NCBI RefSeq assembly: GCF_910577345.1
Contig: NZ_CAJTMT010000003.1
Coordinates: 1 to 64,000 of the forward strand
Source: an uncultured Duncaniella sp.
GTDB lineage: Bacteria > Bacteroidota > Bacteroidia > Bacteroidales > Muribaculaceae
Direction: 5' to 3'
DNA length: 64,000 bases
Below are positions 43,929-54,841 of the stretch, one piece after another. How positions within the stretch are numbered: the stretch's first letter is position 1; each line of letters starts with the position of its first letter. A program made the translations under genes and the position numbers. The notes below the pieces were generated by a model. The model did not search any database, had not been told where the DNA came from, and saw nothing but the letters and a program-made list of their open reading frames with translations.

Positions 43929-46900
43929 TCAGTCTGTCTGCATGGATGCGATTCGCTGCTGCAATTTTGCAACCTTCTCATCGTGAAGTACCTTCTTGTA
44001 TTCGATAGGAATAACCTTGATGAACTGCCCGACATAGTTGTCCCAATCGTCAAGCATCGCGCCTGCAAGAGGGCTGTGGGTGTGGCGGAAATGATTGCCG
44101 ATAAGGCGGTAAAGTTCACGGTTGTCGGCCATCTCTTCGATGAGTGAAAGTTCCACCATCTCCATGTTGCAGAAATAATCGAAATTACCATCCGGATTCC
44201 AGACGTAGGCTATACCACCGCTCATACCTGCGGCGAAGTTGCGACCGGTAGAGCCGAGCACGACCGTGCGGCCTCCTGTCATATACTCGCAGCAGTGGTC
44301 ACCCACACCTTCGACGACGGCTGTCGCACCGGAATTGCGGACACAGAAACGCTCACCTACGCGACCGTTGATGTAGATTTCACCTGCAGTAGCACCATAG
44401 AGGATGGTATTGCCGGCAATGATGTTGGCTTCGGGAGCAAAAGTCGAACCGGTCGGGGGGACAATCACTATCTTACCGCCGGAAAGGCCCTTGCCTACAT
44501 AGTCGTTGGCATCACCCTCAAGACGGAAACTGATACCGTGGGCAAGGAACGCGCCGAAACTCTGACCCGCTGCACCCTTGAACGTGCAGTTGATTGTATT
44601 GTCGGGCAGTCCGGCATCGCCGAACTTTTTGGCAACCACGCCTGAGAGCATAGCGCCGACCGAGCGGTCAGTGTTGCATATCGGGAACTCCAGTTCGACA
44701 GGCATGGCAGACTCTATGGCCGGATAGGCACGGCTGATTATCTCGCGGTCAAGCACATGGTCAATGTCGTGTTTCTGACGGGTGACATTAATAATCGCGT
44801 TGGTGTCACATTCCGCAGGCCGGTGAAGCAGACGGCTGAAATCAAGCCCTGAAGCCTTGGCATTCTCCATCCCTTCCTTCACGAAGAGCAAATCGGCACG
44901 TCCGATAATCTCGTCAAGTTTCCTGACACCCATCTCCGTCATTGTCTCACGGATTTCGCGCGCGAGGAAGCGGAAGAAGTTGACCACATACTCTGAACGG
45001 CCTTTGAAACGCTTGCGCAGTTCCTCATTCTGTGTGGCCACACCGACAGGACAGGTGTTCTTATGGCACTTGCGCATCATCACACATCCGAGGACAATGA
45101 GCGCACTCGTGGCAAAACCGTATTCCTCCGCGCCGAGCATCGCCATGATGATGACATCACGCGCGCTTTTGAGCTGACCGTCGGCCTGAAGTTTCACCTG
45201 TCCGCGCAGATTGTTGATGACGAGCGTCTGCTGAGTTTCGGCCAGTCCGATTTCTACCGGGACACCGGCATAGCGGATGGAACTTGCGGGAGAAGCACCG
45301 GTGCCTCCGTCACTACCACTGATGGTGATAAGGTCGCTCTTGGCTTTGGCAACACCGGCAGCGATTGTGCCGACACCGCTCTCAGAAACGAGCTTGACAC
45401 TGACGTTGGCGGAAGGATTGACGTTTTTGAGGTCGAAAATGAGTTGTGCAAGGTCCTCAATCGAGTAGATATCGTGGTGCGGAGGAGGAGAAATGAGAGA
45501 TATGCCGGGGATTGAATGACGGGTCTTTGCAATAATCTTGTCGACTTTGAAACCGGGGAGCTGACCACCCTCACCGGGTTTTGCACCCTGCGCAACCTTT
45601 ATCTGGATTTCGTCGGCATTGACGAGATATTCGGTAGTCACTCCGAAACGACCGGAAGCGACCTGCTTGATTGCCGAACGGGCCGACGAACCGTCGGGAC
45701 GCGCGGCGAAACGCTCCGGATCCTCACCACCCTCACCCGTGTTGCTTCGCGCACCGATGGCGTTCATGGCGATTCCGAGAGCCTCGTGAGCCTCACGGCT
45801 GATTGAGCCGAACGACATCGCTCCGGTCACGAAACGCTTCATGATTGCCTCCTCCGGTTCAACCTCATCGACTGGAATCGCCTCACCCTTGCGGAAATCA
45901 AGAAAATCGCGGATGAAGATGGGTTTAGGCTTGTTGTCGACAAGCGACGTGTATTCTTTGAATTTCTTATAGCTGCCAAGACGTGTGGCAAGCTGAAGAG
46001 TTGCGATTGTTTCGGGGTTCCATGCGTGTGACTCACCATCCTTGCGGAATGAATACTGTCCGATGAAAGGCAGTGGCGATTCAGTATCGAAATCCTCGTC
46101 AAAAGCCTGTGCATGAGGCCGGACAATATCCTCAGTCAGTTGCTCAATGTCCACACCACCAATCTTGCTGACAGTGTTGCCGAAATATTCACGGCAGACC
46201 GAATCGGCAAGTCCGACAGCCTCGAATAGCTGCGCGCCTTTATAGCTCGTGATGGTAGAGATACCCATCTTTGACATCACTTTCAGCAGACCCTTGTCAA
46301 TGGCCTTGATGTAGTTCTTGGAAGCCGTGTCGAAGTCAAGCTGTATCTCATGGCGCTTCACGAGGTCGTCGATAACGGCAAATGCAAGATATGGGTTGAT
46401 GGCACTTGCGCCGTAGCCGCTCAGAAGTGCGAAGTGCATCACCTCGCGCGCATCGGCGGTCTCGATGACGAGGGCTGTCTGGGTGCGCTTCTTGCAGTTG
46501 ATGAGATGATGGTGGACAGCCGCAGTGGCAAGCAGCGAGGGAATCGGAGCGTTGGCAGCATCAACATCACGGTCGGAAAGCACTACATAGTTGCATCCCT
46601 CGTCGACAGCCTGCTCGGCTTCCCGGCAGAGGCGTTCGATTGCCTTGACCAGACCTTCATGACCATCGGCAGCGGGGAAAGTCATGGCAAGTTTGCGGGT
46701 ATTGAAACCCTTGTAGCGAAGATTGCAGAGAAGGTCGAGCTCGCGGTTGGTGATGATGGGACGTTTCAGAAGCACCATCTTGCAAAGTTCCGGTGACGGG
46801 TCGAGAAGATTGAGCTTCACTGCACCGATATAGCTGTCGAGGCTCATGACGAGTTCCTCGCGCAGAGGGTCGATGGCAGGATTTGTCACCTGAGCGAAAT

Positions 46901-48437
46901 GCTGACGGAAATAATTGAAGAGCAACTGCGGTTCCTCCGAAAGCACTGCGATTGGAGTATCCTTGCCCATCGAATTGACAGGCTCCTTGCCGTCGGTGAG
47001 CATCGGAGTGATGATTTTCTCAACCTCCTCACGATTGTAGAGGAAGGTGTGGAGCAGACGGCGGAAATCACTGACTGTATTCTCCACCTTTCGTCCCGAG
47101 ATGATGTTGTCGAGGCTGATGCGGTTGCGGGATAGCCAGTCGCGGTAAGGAAATTCGCTTGCAAGCGCCTCCTTCAACTCCGCATCCTGATAGATTTTTC
47201 CCTCCTCCATGTCGACCATCATCATTTTTCCGGGGCGGAGACGCCCCTTCTCCTTGACTTCCGAAGCCTCGAAGGGAAGGACACCCATCTCGGAGGCGAG
47301 GACGACAGTGTCGTTGTTGGTGATGAGATAGCGCGCGGGACGAAGGCCGTTGCGGTCAAGCATACCTCCGGCATAACGGCCGTCGCTGAACAGAAGGGCC
47401 GCCGGACCGTCCCATGCTTCCATGAGGATGGAATTGTATTCGTAGAACGCCTTGAGTTCGGGCGAGATTGGATTCTTGTCGTTGAACGATTCAGGAATCA
47501 GCATCGAAAGTGCGCGCGGAAGACTCATACCCGACATGACAAAGAATTCAAGCACATTGTCGAGCGAGGCAGAATCGCTCATGCCCGGCTGGACGATGGG
47601 TGTCATGTCGCGGTCACCGAACGCTTCGGGACGGAGCATACATTCGCGCGCTTTCATCCAGAGGCGGTTGCCCTGAATGGTGTTGATTTCGCCGTTGTGG
47701 CCGAGCATACGGAAGGGCTGTGCGAGTGACCATGTCGGGAATGTGTTGGTGCTGAAACGGGAATGGACGAGCGCCATCGCCGTCGTGAAGCGCGGATTCA
47801 TCAAGTCGGGGAAATAGTAGCGGAGCTGAAGGCTCGAAAGCATACCTTTATATATAATGATGCGCGACGAAAGCGACACGATGTAGAAATCATCCTTCCC
47901 TTCGAGCGACAATGAGCGCACTTTTTTCTCGACCGCCTTACGCAGTAGATAAAGACGAATCTCAACCGGACGGTCGCTCTCCTCGTCGGCCACGAAAATC
48001 TGCTTGATGACAGGTTCGGCAGCGCGGGCCACGGAACCGAGTTGCTCGTTGTTGGTGGGGACATCGCGCACGGCAATCAGTTTCAGCCCGAGTTCGATGG
48101 CCTCGCGCTCGATGATTCCGAGAATAATCTGAATGGTGTCCTCATTGCGGGGAAAGAATACGAGTCCTGTGCCGTAACGTCCCTTTTCGGGGACAGGGAT
48201 ACCTTGAAGCAGGATGAATTCATGAGGAATCTGCACCATGATACCGGCTCCGTCGCCGGTCTTGGGGTCGGCACCCTCGGCTCCACGGTGAACCATGTGT
48301 TCGAGAACTTGCAGACCTTTTTCCACGAGATGATGCGACTTGATGCCGCGCACGTTGACGAGAAGGCCCACGCCGCAAGCATCATGCTCGAAGCGCGGGT
48401 CATAGAGTCCTTGTTGTGTAGGGGTTAACATTTGCAT
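43929..48437 (-). CDS. gltB: Glutamate synthase large subunit
   Basis: GltB makes two glutamates from glutamine and 2-oxoglutarate. The 1502-residue product has a class II amidotransferase domain whose nucleophile is the cysteine in HDACGVGLLV (about residue 21, after a propeptide), a central domain, the FMN barrel (GEGGEDPERF, SGSDGGTGASPASS), the 3Fe-4S cysteines in CVMMRKCHKNTCPVGVATQ and the C-terminal beta-helix (GGKIVIVPP, GATAGEIYINGRVGERFCVR). The length is standard for bacterial GltB. It follows amt by 38 bases. Confidence 0.97.
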   Translation of the reverse strand: MQMLTPTQQGLYDPRFEHDACGVGLLVNVRGIKSHHLVEKGLQVLEHMVHRGAEGADPKTGDGAGIMVQIPHEFILLQGIPVPEKGRYGTGLVFFPRNEDTIQIILGIIEREAIELGLKLIAVRDVPTNNEQLGSVARAAEPVIKQIFVADEESDRPVEIRLYLLRKAVEKKVRSLSLEGKDDFYIVSLSSRIIIYKGMLSSLQLRYYFPDLMNPRFTTAMALVHSRFSTNTFPTWSLAQPFRMLGHNGEINTIQGNRLWMKARECMLRPEAFGDRDMTPIVQPGMSDSASLDNVLEFFVMSGMSLPRALSMLIPESFNDKNPISPELKAFYEYNSILMEAWDGPAALLFSDGRYAGGMLDRNGLRPARYLITNNDTVVLASEMGVLPFEASEVKEKGRLRPGKMMMVDMEEGKIYQDAELKEALASEFPYRDWLSRNRISLDNIISGRKVENTVSDFRRLLHTFLYNREEVEKIITPMLTDGKEPVNSMGKDTPIAVLSEEPQLLFNYFRQHFAQVTNPAIDPLREELVMSLDSYIGAVKLNLLDPSPELCKMVLLKRPIITNRELDLLCNLRYKGFNTRKLAMTFPAADGHEGLVKAIERLCREAEQAVDEGCNYVVLSDRDVDAANAPIPSLLATAAVHHHLINCKKRTQTALVIETADAREVMHFALLSGYGASAINPYLAFAVIDDLVKRHEIQLDFDTASKNYIKAIDKGLLKVMSKMGISTITSYKGAQLFEAVGLADSVCREYFGNTVSKIGGVDIEQLTEDIVRPHAQAFDEDFDTESPLPFIGQYSFRKDGESHAWNPETIATLQLATRLGSYKKFKEYTSLVDNKPKPIFIRDFLDFRKGEAIPVDEVEPEEAIMKRFVTGAMSFGSISREAHEALGIAMNAIGARSNTGEGGEDPERFAARPDGSSARSAIKQVASGRFGVTTEYLVNADEIQIKVAQGAKPGEGGQLPGFKVDKIIAKTRHSIPGISLISPPPHHDIYSIEDLAQLIFDLKNVNPSANVSVKLVSESGVGTIAAGVAKAKSDLITISGSDGGTGASPASSIRYAGVPVEIGLAETQQTLVINNLRGQVKLQADGQLKSARDVIIMAMLGAEEYGFATSALIVLGCVMMRKCHKNTCPVGVATQNEELRKRFKGRSEYVVNFFRFLAREIRETMTEMGVRKLDEIIGRADLLFVKEGMENAKASGLDFSRLLHRPAECDTNAIINVTRQKHDIDHVLDREIISRAYPAIESAMPVELEFPICNTDRSVGAMLSGVVAKKFGDAGLPDNTINCTFKGAAGQSFGAFLAHGISFRLEGDANDYVGKGLSGGKIVIVPPTGSTFAPEANIIAGNTILYGATAGEIYINGRVGERFCVRNSGATAVVEGVGDHCCEYMTGGRTVVLGSTGRNFAAGMSGGIAYVWNPDGNFDYFCNMEMVELSLIEEMADNRELYRLIGNHFRHTHSPLAGAMLDDWDNYVGQFIKVIPIEYKKVLHDEKVAKLQQRIASMQTD

Positions 48438-48475
48438 ATTATGTCTCTTTCAATTATATATTCCTAATTTGTCAA

Positions 48476-49900
48476 TCAGTTTTCTTCCACTCCCTTGAAC
48501 CAATCGCTTTCCGTAGGCAGACCAGGAGCGCTTTCATAGCCATATTCCTCGCCATGCTGTGAGGAGTCGAGCCCTACGCGCTCGTTCCAACCGGAAACTC
48601 GCATGGGAATGATTTTGTCGGTAAGCCAATATAGGCCATAGCTCATCACGAAGGTGTAGACAAACACCATTCCGAGGACAAGGATATGATTCCAGAAAAA
48701 TTCACCGCGTGAAATCATGTCGGGATCGTTGCGGGCAAAGAAATCGTAGGCGAAAATTCCGGTAAGCACTGTGCCGATGATTCCTCCGAGACCGTGAGTC
48801 GGAAACACATCGAGGGCATCGTCGAGAAGATTGCTGTAGCCCTTCCATGCTACAGCCATATTGCAACACACGGTGATGAAAAGTGCAATGAAAATGCTCT
48901 GTCCGGCTGTGACCCATCCGGCGCAGGGAGTGATTGCGACAAGACCGACGACAGCACCGATGGCAGCACCCATTGCCGACGGTTTGTGGCCGCGTATGGC
49001 ATCAAGAGCTATCCACGCAACCATTGCAGTGGCGGCGGCAGTGTTCGTGTTGAGGAAAGCGGAGACCGCAATGCCATCAGCAGCAAGCGAACTGCCACCG
49101 TTGAATCCGAACCAGCCGAGCCACAGAAGTGCGGCACCCAGCAGCACGAAGGGGACATTGGCAGGCTTGTTGGTCTCCCCTTTCACCTGACGGCGGCGTC
49201 CAAGGAACATGGCACCGGCGAGAGCAGCGACACCCGAGGCCGCATGAACCACGATACCTCCGGCATAGTCATGGACATGCATCATGCCGAAGAGTCCGTC
49301 GGGATGCCATGTGCAGTGGGCAAGCGGACAGTAGACAAGCACAGTCCAAAGCACCATGAACAGGAGATAGCCGGAGAAATGCACTCTCTCGGCGAAGGCT
49401 CCGGTGATGAGCGAGGGGGTGATAATGGCAAATTTCATCTGGAAGAGAGCGAAAAGAGCCAAAGGAATGGTCGTGGTGGCTATCCCAATTTGGGAGATGT
49501 CACCTTTGGCAGTCACATTGTTCACCCCGACATTCTTCATCATGAAAAAGTCGGCGGGATTTCCGATGACATGGGCAATATCATCGCCAAAGGCCAGACT
49601 GAATCCGAAGATTACCCAGATGACACTGACAAAGCCCATCACGATGAAACTCTGGAGCATCGTCGAGATGACATTTTTCGGACGGACCATGCCACCATAG
49701 AAGAAGGAGAGTCCCGGGGTCATCATCAACACGAAAATTGTGGCTGTAATCATCCATGCGACATTTGCCCAAAGGTGATCTCCGGGGAGGTCGAAAAGGG
49801 AGTCGGAGAACTCCGTCCTCAATCCGAGGACGCCCACTGCAACAAGTGCGACTAAAACAAGCAGCCAGCCTGCACTGACTTTTTTACCATTCAGAATCAT
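48476..49900 (-). CDS. amt: Ammonium transporter, Amt/MEP/Rh family
   Basis: The 474-residue product has about 11-12 helices. Key motifs are SFFYGGMVRPKNVIS, HDYAGGIVVHAASG with one pore histidine and VFPTHGLGGIIGT with the other. An N-terminal hydrophobic segment (about 10-30) could be a signal peptide. No glnK gene accompanies it, though one may lie elsewhere. It heads the amt-gltB-gltD operon, consistent with nitrogen-limitation control. Confidence 0.95.
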   Translation of the reverse strand: MILNGKKVSAGWLLVLVALVAVGVLGLRTEFSDSLFDLPGDHLWANVAWMITATIFVLMMTPGLSFFYGGMVRPKNVISTMLQSFIVMGFVSVIWVIFGFSLAFGDDIAHVIGNPADFFMMKNVGVNNVTAKGDISQIGIATTTIPLALFALFQMKFAIITPSLITGAFAERVHFSGYLLFMVLWTVLVYCPLAHCTWHPDGLFGMMHVHDYAGGIVVHAASGVAALAGAMFLGRRRQVKGETNKPANVPFVLLGAALLWLGWFGFNGGSSLAADGIAVSAFLNTNTAAATAMVAWIALDAIRGHKPSAMGAAIGAVVGLVAITPCAGWVTAGQSIFIALFITVCCNMAVAWKGYSNLLDDALDVFPTHGLGGIIGTVLTGIFAYDFFARNDPDMISRGEFFWNHILVLGMVFVYTFVMSYGLYWLTDKIIPMRVSGWNERVGLDSSQHGEEYGYESAPGLPTESDWFKGVEEN

Positions 49901-49966
49901 ACCTTAAAGTGCATTATTAAAAATAAAACGAAACAAAAACAATCTTAATTTTTATTTAGAACATCG

Positions 49967-49997
49967 CAAATGTAGCAGTTTGTTTGTTAAATGCAAA
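49967..49997 (-). promoter_or_regulatory. Promoter of amt-gltB-gltD
   Basis: On the minus strand, TTTG, 19 bases and TACATTTG are a perfect Bacteroidetes consensus, 67 bases before the amt ATG. Confidence 0.75.
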
Positions 49998-50169
49998 ATA
50001 TTTTAGCAATTTTCTTTATTTTACCGATAAAACGAAGCATTTTTCTACATTTTCACCACACATAGACGGTACAAATGACATTATGCATTGAAAATAGTAT
50101 TGACTCCCCGCCATCAGGTTTAAAAATTTCTTAATTCTAAAGCCCCATATCCAATAAAACCTTAAATCA

Positions 50170-50201
50170 TTTGCAAAATTTACTAAAATCACATACCTTT
50201 G
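50170..50201 (+). promoter_or_regulatory. Promoter of the acyltransferase operon
   Basis: TTTG (50170-50173), 20 bases, then TACCTTTG (50194-50201), 53 bases before the ATG at 50255. It is divergent from the amt promoter. Confidence 0.7.
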
Positions 50202-50254
50202 AGCCAACTATTGTTTCATCTATTTGGTTTATCTAAATAAACCCGCAAAGCGTA

Positions 50255-51424
50255 ATGGACGCAAATAATTTAGATTTCACTGATATAGCTCCCTACGACG
50301 ACAGTCAATTCAAGGAAGTAATTAGCAAAATGGTGTTGGAACCCGGATTCGAACATGCGATCCGTTGGATTCTGCCCGATATAGACTATACCCAATTCAC
50401 CGCATTGCTCACAAGCTGTAATTCCAAGCGTGAGTTCCAGTCACGTGTGATGCAGAATTTCCTGAACGAACTCGAGCGCAAGACAACAGCCGGAGTCACC
50501 GCTACAGGAGTGGAAAAAGTCGATCCCACCAAATCATATACTTTCATCACCAACCACCGCGACATTGTCCTTGACGCATCCTTCCTCAACCTCATCTTCC
50601 TGCGTCACGACATGAAAACATCCGAGGTGGCCATCGGCGACAATCTGCTCATCTATGAGTGGATTACCGACCTCGTGAAGCTCAACGGCAGTTTCATCGT
50701 CAAACGAAACCTCCCCACCCGTCAGGCACTCGAAGCCGCACGCGAACTTTCGGGCTACATCCATCATGCCATCTGCAACAAGAACGAGAGCATCTGGATC
50801 GCGCAGCGCCAAGGACGTGCGAAAGATTCGAGCGACCACACTCAGGAAAGTGTACTCAAGATGCTCGGGCTTGCCGGAGGGGGCTCACTGCCCGAAAATC
50901 TTGCCGAGATAAATATCTTCCCGGCTGCCATATCCTACGAGTTTGACCCCAACGATTATCTGAAAGCACGGGAATATCTCCTGCGCCACCGCGATCCCGA
51001 ATTCAAGAAGTCGCAACACGACGATCTCTTCTCGATGGAGACAGGACTGATGCAATACAAGGGACGTGTCCACATCTCATTCGCCGGCTGCATAACTCCC
51101 CTCATCACCTCCATCCCCTCTACAGCCGACAAGCAGGAGACAATCCACCGGATATGTCATCACATCGACTGCGGAATCCACGGAGGATACAAAATCTATC
51201 CAATAAACTATGTGGCCTACGATCTGGCGTTCGAATCAGACATGTATCACGACCGTTACACCGATGCCGAGCTCCAAAACGTCAAGGACTATATCGAAGG
51301 TCAGCTCGACAAGATAGATATCCCCGACATCACGGCTCAGGAAAGAAATTTCATGCGCACATATATGTATATGATGTATGCAAATCCGCTGCGCAATAAA
51401 CTCCTTGCCGCAGGTAGTTGTTGA
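50255..51424 (+). CDS. PlsC-like 1-acyl-glycerol-3-phosphate acyltransferase
   Basis: The 389-residue product has NHRDIVLDASFL, the histidine motif of the PlsC/GPAT family, with an extra residue in the usual HX4D spacing (His101, Asp107). SIWIAQRQGRAKD takes the place of the substrate-binding EGT/EGR motif. It is longer than PlsC and closer to glycerol-3-phosphate acyltransferase-like proteins of Bacteroidetes. Expected role: phospholipid acylation at the inner membrane. Confidence 0.8.
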   Translation: MDANNLDFTDIAPYDDSQFKEVISKMVLEPGFEHAIRWILPDIDYTQFTALLTSCNSKREFQSRVMQNFLNELERKTTAGVTATGVEKVDPTKSYTFITNHRDIVLDASFLNLIFLRHDMKTSEVAIGDNLLIYEWITDLVKLNGSFIVKRNLPTRQALEAARELSGYIHHAICNKNESIWIAQRQGRAKDSSDHTQESVLKMLGLAGGGSLPENLAEINIFPAAISYEFDPNDYLKAREYLLRHRDPEFKKSQHDDLFSMETGLMQYKGRVHISFAGCITPLITSIPSTADKQETIHRICHHIDCGIHGGYKIYPINYVAYDLAFESDMYHDRYTDAELQNVKDYIEGQLDKIDIPDITAQERNFMRTYMYMMYANPLRNKLLAAGSC

Positions 51425-51493
51425 TATGAACAGATAGATGAATTCCAAATCCATCCGGACAACAATTAACAACTAAAGTCAATATCCACAGCT

Positions 51494-52681
51494 ATGCGAC
51501 TGCCACTCGTTCCACTCTTCGTTTTCCTTATTATAAATATATTTGTCGACACTTATATTTATAAGGCTTTGAAACGCAGATGCAGGAGTCTGTTGCCCCG
51601 AAGGGTACAGTTGTGGACAGCCATAGCGCTCTTCATCCTCATAATTGCCGTCATCTGTATGCCGAGGCGCAATTGCTCCAACGTGACACTGCTGGCAATA
51701 ATGTGGATGCTTTTCACATACCTGTCGGTCTACATTTCAAAATACATCTTCGTCATCATCGACCTCATCGCAAAGATTCCCGTCCTCTTCAAGAAAAAAC
51801 GCGTGAAGTGGCTTTCGGTCTGCGGAGCCACATTGGGAGTCATTGTATTCGGTGCGATGTGGTGGGGAGCGCTCATCAACCGCTTCCGCATAGATGTGAA
51901 GGAGGTGACAGTCGTCATTCCCGACCTGCCCGATGCCTACGACGGCTACCGCATAGCACAGTTCTCCGACATGCATGTGGGAACCTTTGGCAACGACACT
52001 ACATTCGTGTCCACCTTCGTTGACCGAATCAACTCACTCAACCCCGACCTCATCGTATTCACCGGCGACATAGTGAATTCAAAGACTGAGGAACTTCCGC
52101 CACAAGTCGGTCCGTTCTCCCGCCTCGACGCGCCCGACGGTGTCTACTCCATCCTTGGGAACCACGATTACGGCGATTATTCCGAATGGCCTTCCACCGA
52201 GGCCAAAAAGGCCAACATGGACCGACTCAAGGAACTTCAGGCTGCTATGGGCTGGCGACTCCTGCTCAACGAGACAGCCATGCTCCACCACGAGGGTGAC
52301 TCAATCGCGCTCATCGGAGTGGAAAATATCGGTGACCCGCCCTTCAAAGTCTACGGATCGCTCACCCGCGCCTATCCGCAACTTGGCGACAGCGTCACAA
52401 AAATACTCCTCACCCACAATCCGGCACACTGGGTAGACTCCATCGCCGACAATCCTGCAATGAGAGTACCCCTGTCGCTTTCCGGCCACACCCATGCGAT
52501 GCAGATTGAACTGCTCGGATGGTCACCGGCCGAATACCGCTACCCGACCTGGGGCGGCCTGTATAATGACACTGACAACAAACATCAGCTATATGTCAAT
52601 ATCGGTGGTGGCACTGTTGGCTTTCCCGCCCGCATCGGAGCCACACCCGAAATCACACTCATAACACTCAAAAAGCATTAA
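51494..52681 (+). CDS. Membrane-anchored metallophosphoesterase (YkuE-like)
   Basis: About four N-terminal membrane helices (residues ~1-130) precede a calcineurin-like domain with the five metal motifs: FSDMHVGTFG, FTGDIVN, LGNHDYG, LLTHNPAHW and SGHTHAMQ. The family includes UDP-diacylglucosamine and similar envelope lipid hydrolases, but the substrate cannot be named. It is 69 bases downstream of the acyltransferase and 12 bases upstream of tex. Confidence 0.88.
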   Translation: MRLPLVPLFVFLIINIFVDTYIYKALKRRCRSLLPRRVQLWTAIALFILIIAVICMPRRNCSNVTLLAIMWMLFTYLSVYISKYIFVIIDLIAKIPVLFKKKRVKWLSVCGATLGVIVFGAMWWGALINRFRIDVKEVTVVIPDLPDAYDGYRIAQFSDMHVGTFGNDTTFVSTFVDRINSLNPDLIVFTGDIVNSKTEELPPQVGPFSRLDAPDGVYSILGNHDYGDYSEWPSTEAKKANMDRLKELQAAMGWRLLLNETAMLHHEGDSIALIGVENIGDPPFKVYGSLTRAYPQLGDSVTKILLTHNPAHWVDSIADNPAMRVPLSLSGHTHAMQIELLGWSPAEYRYPTWGGLYNDTDNKHQLYVNIGGGTVGFPARIGATPEITLITLKKH

Positions 52682-52693
52682 ACCACATCTTTA

Positions 52694-54832
52694 ATGGCAA
52701 ACGTACACGCCAACGTAATCACTGCCGAACTCGGCACGCACCTACGCAAACATGTAGCCGCCTGTCTCCGTCTGCTCGACGAGGGCGCGACAGTTCCATT
52801 CATCTCCCGTTACCGCAAGGAAGCAACAGGCGGGATGGACGAAGTGACAGTCCATGCCGTGCAAATGCGTCACCAAGAGCTTACTGAGCTTGACAAACGC
52901 AAGGAGTATATAATTGATGTGATAAAAGAGCGTGACATGCTCACTCCGGAACTTCAGGAAAGGATTATGGAGACCCTCGACCCTGTTGTCCTCGAAGATA
53001 TTTACCTTCCCTATAAGCCCAAGCGCAACACCCGCGCACAGGCAGCCCGCGCTCTCGGTCTGGAACCGCTTGCCCGCATGATAATGGCACAGAACTCCTC
53101 CGACATTGAGAAGCAGGCCAAGAAATTCGCCAAAGAAGCCGGAGGCATTGAGGCCGCCATCGCAGGCGCATCGGATATCATCGCCGAATGGGTCAGCGAA
53201 AGCGAGAAGGCAAGAAACCTCGTGCGCTCACGCTATCAGCGTTCCGCAACCATCAAGTCAAAGGTGGTGGCAGGAAAAGAGGAGGAAGGAAAGAACTACC
53301 AGAACTATTTTGATTTCTCGGAACCATTGCGTCTCTGCAACTCCCACCGCTATCTCGCCATCCGCCGAGGTGAGGAGGAGGGAATCCTCAAAGTCGGCAT
53401 CTCCATTGACGACGATGAGATGATTGACCGTCTGAGCCGCATGTTCGTGAAATCGACCGCCACTCCCGAAGCTGCAAATCTGGTGAAAACAGCCGTGAAA
53501 GATGGCTACCGCCGACTGATGCGACCCTCGATTGAAAATGAAATCGCGGCTGCGACCAAGGAGAAGAGCGACGAAGGTGCAATCCAGATGTTTGCCGACA
53601 ATGTCCGTCAGCTTCTCATGTCGGCACCTCTCGGACGCAAACGTGTGCTTGCCATAGACCCCGGATTCCGCACAGGCTGCAAACTCGTCGTTCTCGACGA
53701 GCAGGGCAACCTTCTGCAGCACGATGTCATCTACCCCACTCCTCCCGCCAATGACTTCGTAGGGTCGGCAGACGCTGTCTGCTTCTACGTCGACCGCTAC
53801 CGCATTGACGCAATCGCAATCGGCAACGGCACGGCAGGACGCGAGACCGAACGCTTCATCCGCGACGTGATGCTTCCGCGCAAAGTGCAGATATTCATGG
53901 TCAACGAAAACGGAGCTTCGATTTACTCAGCATCGGAAGTCGCCCGTGAGGAATTTCCGAATGAGGACGTGACGGTGCGCGGAGCCGTGTCAATTGGCCG
54001 TCGTCTTCTCGACCCGCTTGCCGAACTCGTGAAGATTGATCCGAAGTCGATTGGTGTCGGACAGTATCAACACGCCGTTAACCAGGCGAAACTCAAAGAC
54101 GCACTCGACTATGTGGTTGAAAGCTGCGTTAACACCGTGGGCGTCAATATCAATACCGCTTCCAAACAGCTCCTCTCCTACGTCTCCGGCATCGGCCCAT
54201 CGCTGGCTGCAAACATTGTCAAATACCGCGCGGAAAACGGTGATTTCACATCGCGCGATCAGCTTCTCGACGTGCCCCGCATGGGTGAGAAAGCCTTCCA
54301 GCAGTGCGCGGGCTTCCTCCGTATCCCCGGAGCCAAGAATCCGCTCGACAACACCGCCGTACACCCCGAGCGTTATGCCCTCGTAGAGCAGATTGCCGAG
54401 GATGCAAAGGCTGACATCGTGCGTCTGACACGCGACCGCAATCTTCTCCACAGCATCGAGCTTGACAAATATGTCACAAAAGAGGTCGGTCTGCCTACCC
54501 TCACCGACATCATTCTTGAACTTGAGAAGCCCGGACGCGACCCGCGCGAGACAGCCGAAGAGATACCCTACGATGATTCAGTAAGAAAAATCGATGACCT
54601 ACACATCGGACAGGAACTGACAGGAAAGGTAAACAACATCACCGCGTTCGGAGTATTCGTAGACCTCGGAATGAAAGAGAACGGCCTTATCCATATCTCT
54701 CAGCTGAGCGAACGCTTCATCTCGTCGCCGGCCGACGTGGTGAGCATCGGACAAAACGTGAGAGTGCGCGTCATGGACATCGACATCTCACGCGGACGCA
54801 TCGCACTCACAATGAAAGGAGTCACCCAATAA
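52694..54832 (+). CDS. tex: Tex-family RNA-binding transcription accessory protein
   Basis: The 712-residue product has the Tex architecture: helical N-terminus (ISRYRKEATGGMDEV, IYLPYKPKRNTRAQ), YqgF-like fold (VLAIDPGFRTGCKLVVLD), helix-hairpin-helix domain (YVSGIGPSLAANIVKYR, LLDVPRMGEKAFQQCAGFLR) and a C-terminal S1 domain (GVFVDLGMKENGLIHISQL). It binds RNA and is thought to affect transcription and stress survival. Confidence 0.94.
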   Translation: MANVHANVITAELGTHLRKHVAACLRLLDEGATVPFISRYRKEATGGMDEVTVHAVQMRHQELTELDKRKEYIIDVIKERDMLTPELQERIMETLDPVVLEDIYLPYKPKRNTRAQAARALGLEPLARMIMAQNSSDIEKQAKKFAKEAGGIEAAIAGASDIIAEWVSESEKARNLVRSRYQRSATIKSKVVAGKEEEGKNYQNYFDFSEPLRLCNSHRYLAIRRGEEEGILKVGISIDDDEMIDRLSRMFVKSTATPEAANLVKTAVKDGYRRLMRPSIENEIAAATKEKSDEGAIQMFADNVRQLLMSAPLGRKRVLAIDPGFRTGCKLVVLDEQGNLLQHDVIYPTPPANDFVGSADAVCFYVDRYRIDAIAIGNGTAGRETERFIRDVMLPRKVQIFMVNENGASIYSASEVAREEFPNEDVTVRGAVSIGRRLLDPLAELVKIDPKSIGVGQYQHAVNQAKLKDALDYVVESCVNTVGVNINTASKQLLSYVSGIGPSLAANIVKYRAENGDFTSRDQLLDVPRMGEKAFQQCAGFLRIPGAKNPLDNTAVHPERYALVEQIAEDAKADIVRLTRDRNLLHSIELDKYVTKEVGLPTLTDIILELEKPGRDPRETAEEIPYDDSVRKIDDLHIGQELTGKVNNITAFGVFVDLGMKENGLIHISQLSERFISSPADVVSIGQNVRVRVMDIDISRGRIALTMKGVTQ

Positions 54833-54841
54833 ACATATATA

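Noticed and set aside
48794..49855. Plus-strand frame of 353 codons
   Set aside because: Antisense shadow of amt; hydrophilic, repetitive composition with no domain.
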